Of a DNA stretch of 64,000 bases, positions 63,590 through 64,000 are shown piece after piece. This stretch comes from Octadecabacter dasysiphoniae (GTDB lineage: Bacteria > Pseudomonadota > Alphaproteobacteria > Rhodobacterales > Rhodobacteraceae). A program made the position numbers and the translations under genes. The DNA lies in assembly GCF_021532615.1 (NCBI RefSeq), contig NZ_JAKGAQ010000001.1:682001-746000 (forward strand). The letters are read 5' to 3'. Under the pieces are notes generated by a model, which saw only the letters and a program-made list of their open reading frames with translations, did no database searches and had not been told where the DNA came from. The number at the start of each line of letters is the position of its first letter. The stretch's first letter is position 1.

Positions 63590-64000
63590 TTATCCTGCCA
63601 CTTGCAAGGTAACGGCGCGGCCCCGTTTTGTATAGCTCAGTGCGCCAGCGCTGATTGCGGTGACACGGCCACCATCAAGGCGATCCCCGACCGTTACACG
63701 CACATAGCGCCCGTTGCCAAGCCGCACGAGCGCGCGGCGGTCACTGCTGCCGCCATAAATTCCAATAAGGTTCACATCGCGCAGGTTCATCGCGTTTTCC
63801 AAAGTCGCGTTCTGGGCGACGGCCCCGCCTGTTGGTCCGGAGGGCGCGACTGTGCGCGGCGCAACCGAGGCCACTTGGGCTGCGGCGCGTTCCTGAGCTT
63901 GGTTTGCACGTGCGACGATGCGGTCCATATTACGCGGGCGCGGGTCTGGGCGGCTGCTTGTTGGGACGGCCAAAGCCGTGGGATTGACGATCGGGTTGGG
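63590..64000 (-). CDS. C-terminal part of a large protein with PilP-like domain
   Basis: The frame is open from 64000, so 136 codons of the 3' end are visible and the start lies outside. A disordered Pro/Ala/Arg segment is followed by LIGIYGGSSDRRALVRLGNGRYVRVTVGDRLDGG (in part) and AGALSYTKRGRAVTLQVAG, a strand-rich pattern like the PilP/GspC periplasmic domain. Such proteins bind pilus or secretion secretins in the periplasm. The N-terminal half cannot be judged here. Confidence 0.65.
   Translation of the reverse strand, partial: PNPIVNPTALAVPTSSRPDPRPRNMDRIVARANQAQERAAAQVASVAPRTVAPSGPTGGAVAQNATLENAMNLRDVNLIGIYGGSSDRRALVRLGNGRYVRVTVGDRLDGGRVTAISAGALSYTKRGRAVTLQVAG

Overview
The window is a gene-dense, GC-rich stretch of chromosome (about 60% GC by eye) from an alphaproteobacterium of the order Rhodobacterales, most likely the marine Roseobacter group. 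The evidence is a phaZ/phaC/phaP/phaR polyhydroxybutyrate (PHB) locus with CTGC-N3-GCAG sites, ThyX as thymidylate synthase, the secG-pyrG and rpiA-gor-hflK-hflC-DUF2065-degP gene orders, a DHPS dehydrogenase (HpsN), and DUF2842 and DUF6524 proteins. I do not assign a genus. No rRNA, tRNA, CRISPR array, IS element or prophage was recognised, and no stretch over 300 bases lacks a gene.

Layout: 1-2673 holds the 5' end of gloA, then a Slam-type outer-membrane translocator and its probable client lipoprotein. 2879-6387 holds thyX, an AT-rich DUF4238 gene that looks acquired, a nested inverted repeat, two ArsC/Spx-like CxxC proteins and a cold-shock gene. 6384-8887 is a bufferin (copper-buffering modified peptide) operon: bufA, bufB, bufC and a DoxX-family gene. 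9099-16992 holds thrS with an 11-bp tandem repeat in its leader, an ArsR-SRPBCC fusion with a MAPEG gene, and a run of alpha/beta hydrolases, one lacking its nucleophile. 16989-21623 is the PHB locus.

22671-35626 is a long minus-strand block. In transcription order it contains rlmJ, two TerB-like genes, a cytoplasmic PhnD-like protein, a polar-amino-acid-type ABC transporter, two glutamine-synthetase-like enzymes flanking a class I amidotransferase, an unknown anchored protein, a PuuB-like FAD oxidase, and a DegT-family aminotransferase behind two dyads. The core is best read as uptake and gamma-glutamylation catabolism of a polyamine or similar amine. 35721-43175 is housekeeping (pyrG, secG, purA, thiamine pyrophosphokinase) plus a 706-residue protein with two conserved ends and a disordered middle.

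43120-49995 holds a tandem DMT exporter pair, hpsN, an alcohol dehydrogenase, and a TauD-family dioxygenase translationally coupled to L-serine dehydratase. 50183-57219 holds rpiA, gor, hflKC, DUF2065 and degP, interrupted by an opposite-strand Popeye-like cyclic-nucleotide-binding membrane protein. 57358-64000 holds a PNPOx-like protein, a lipoprotein, a ferredoxin, an FG-GAP-like secreted protein, cobS and cobT (lower-ligand assembly of cobalamin), a Kef-type antiporter and the C-terminus of a PilP-like protein.

Three copies of an intergenic element (a G/C hairpin or G/C-rich block, then ATATTT..GAA.C..AGA.GGGG) lie just downstream of genes, always in the same orientation relative to the upstream gene.
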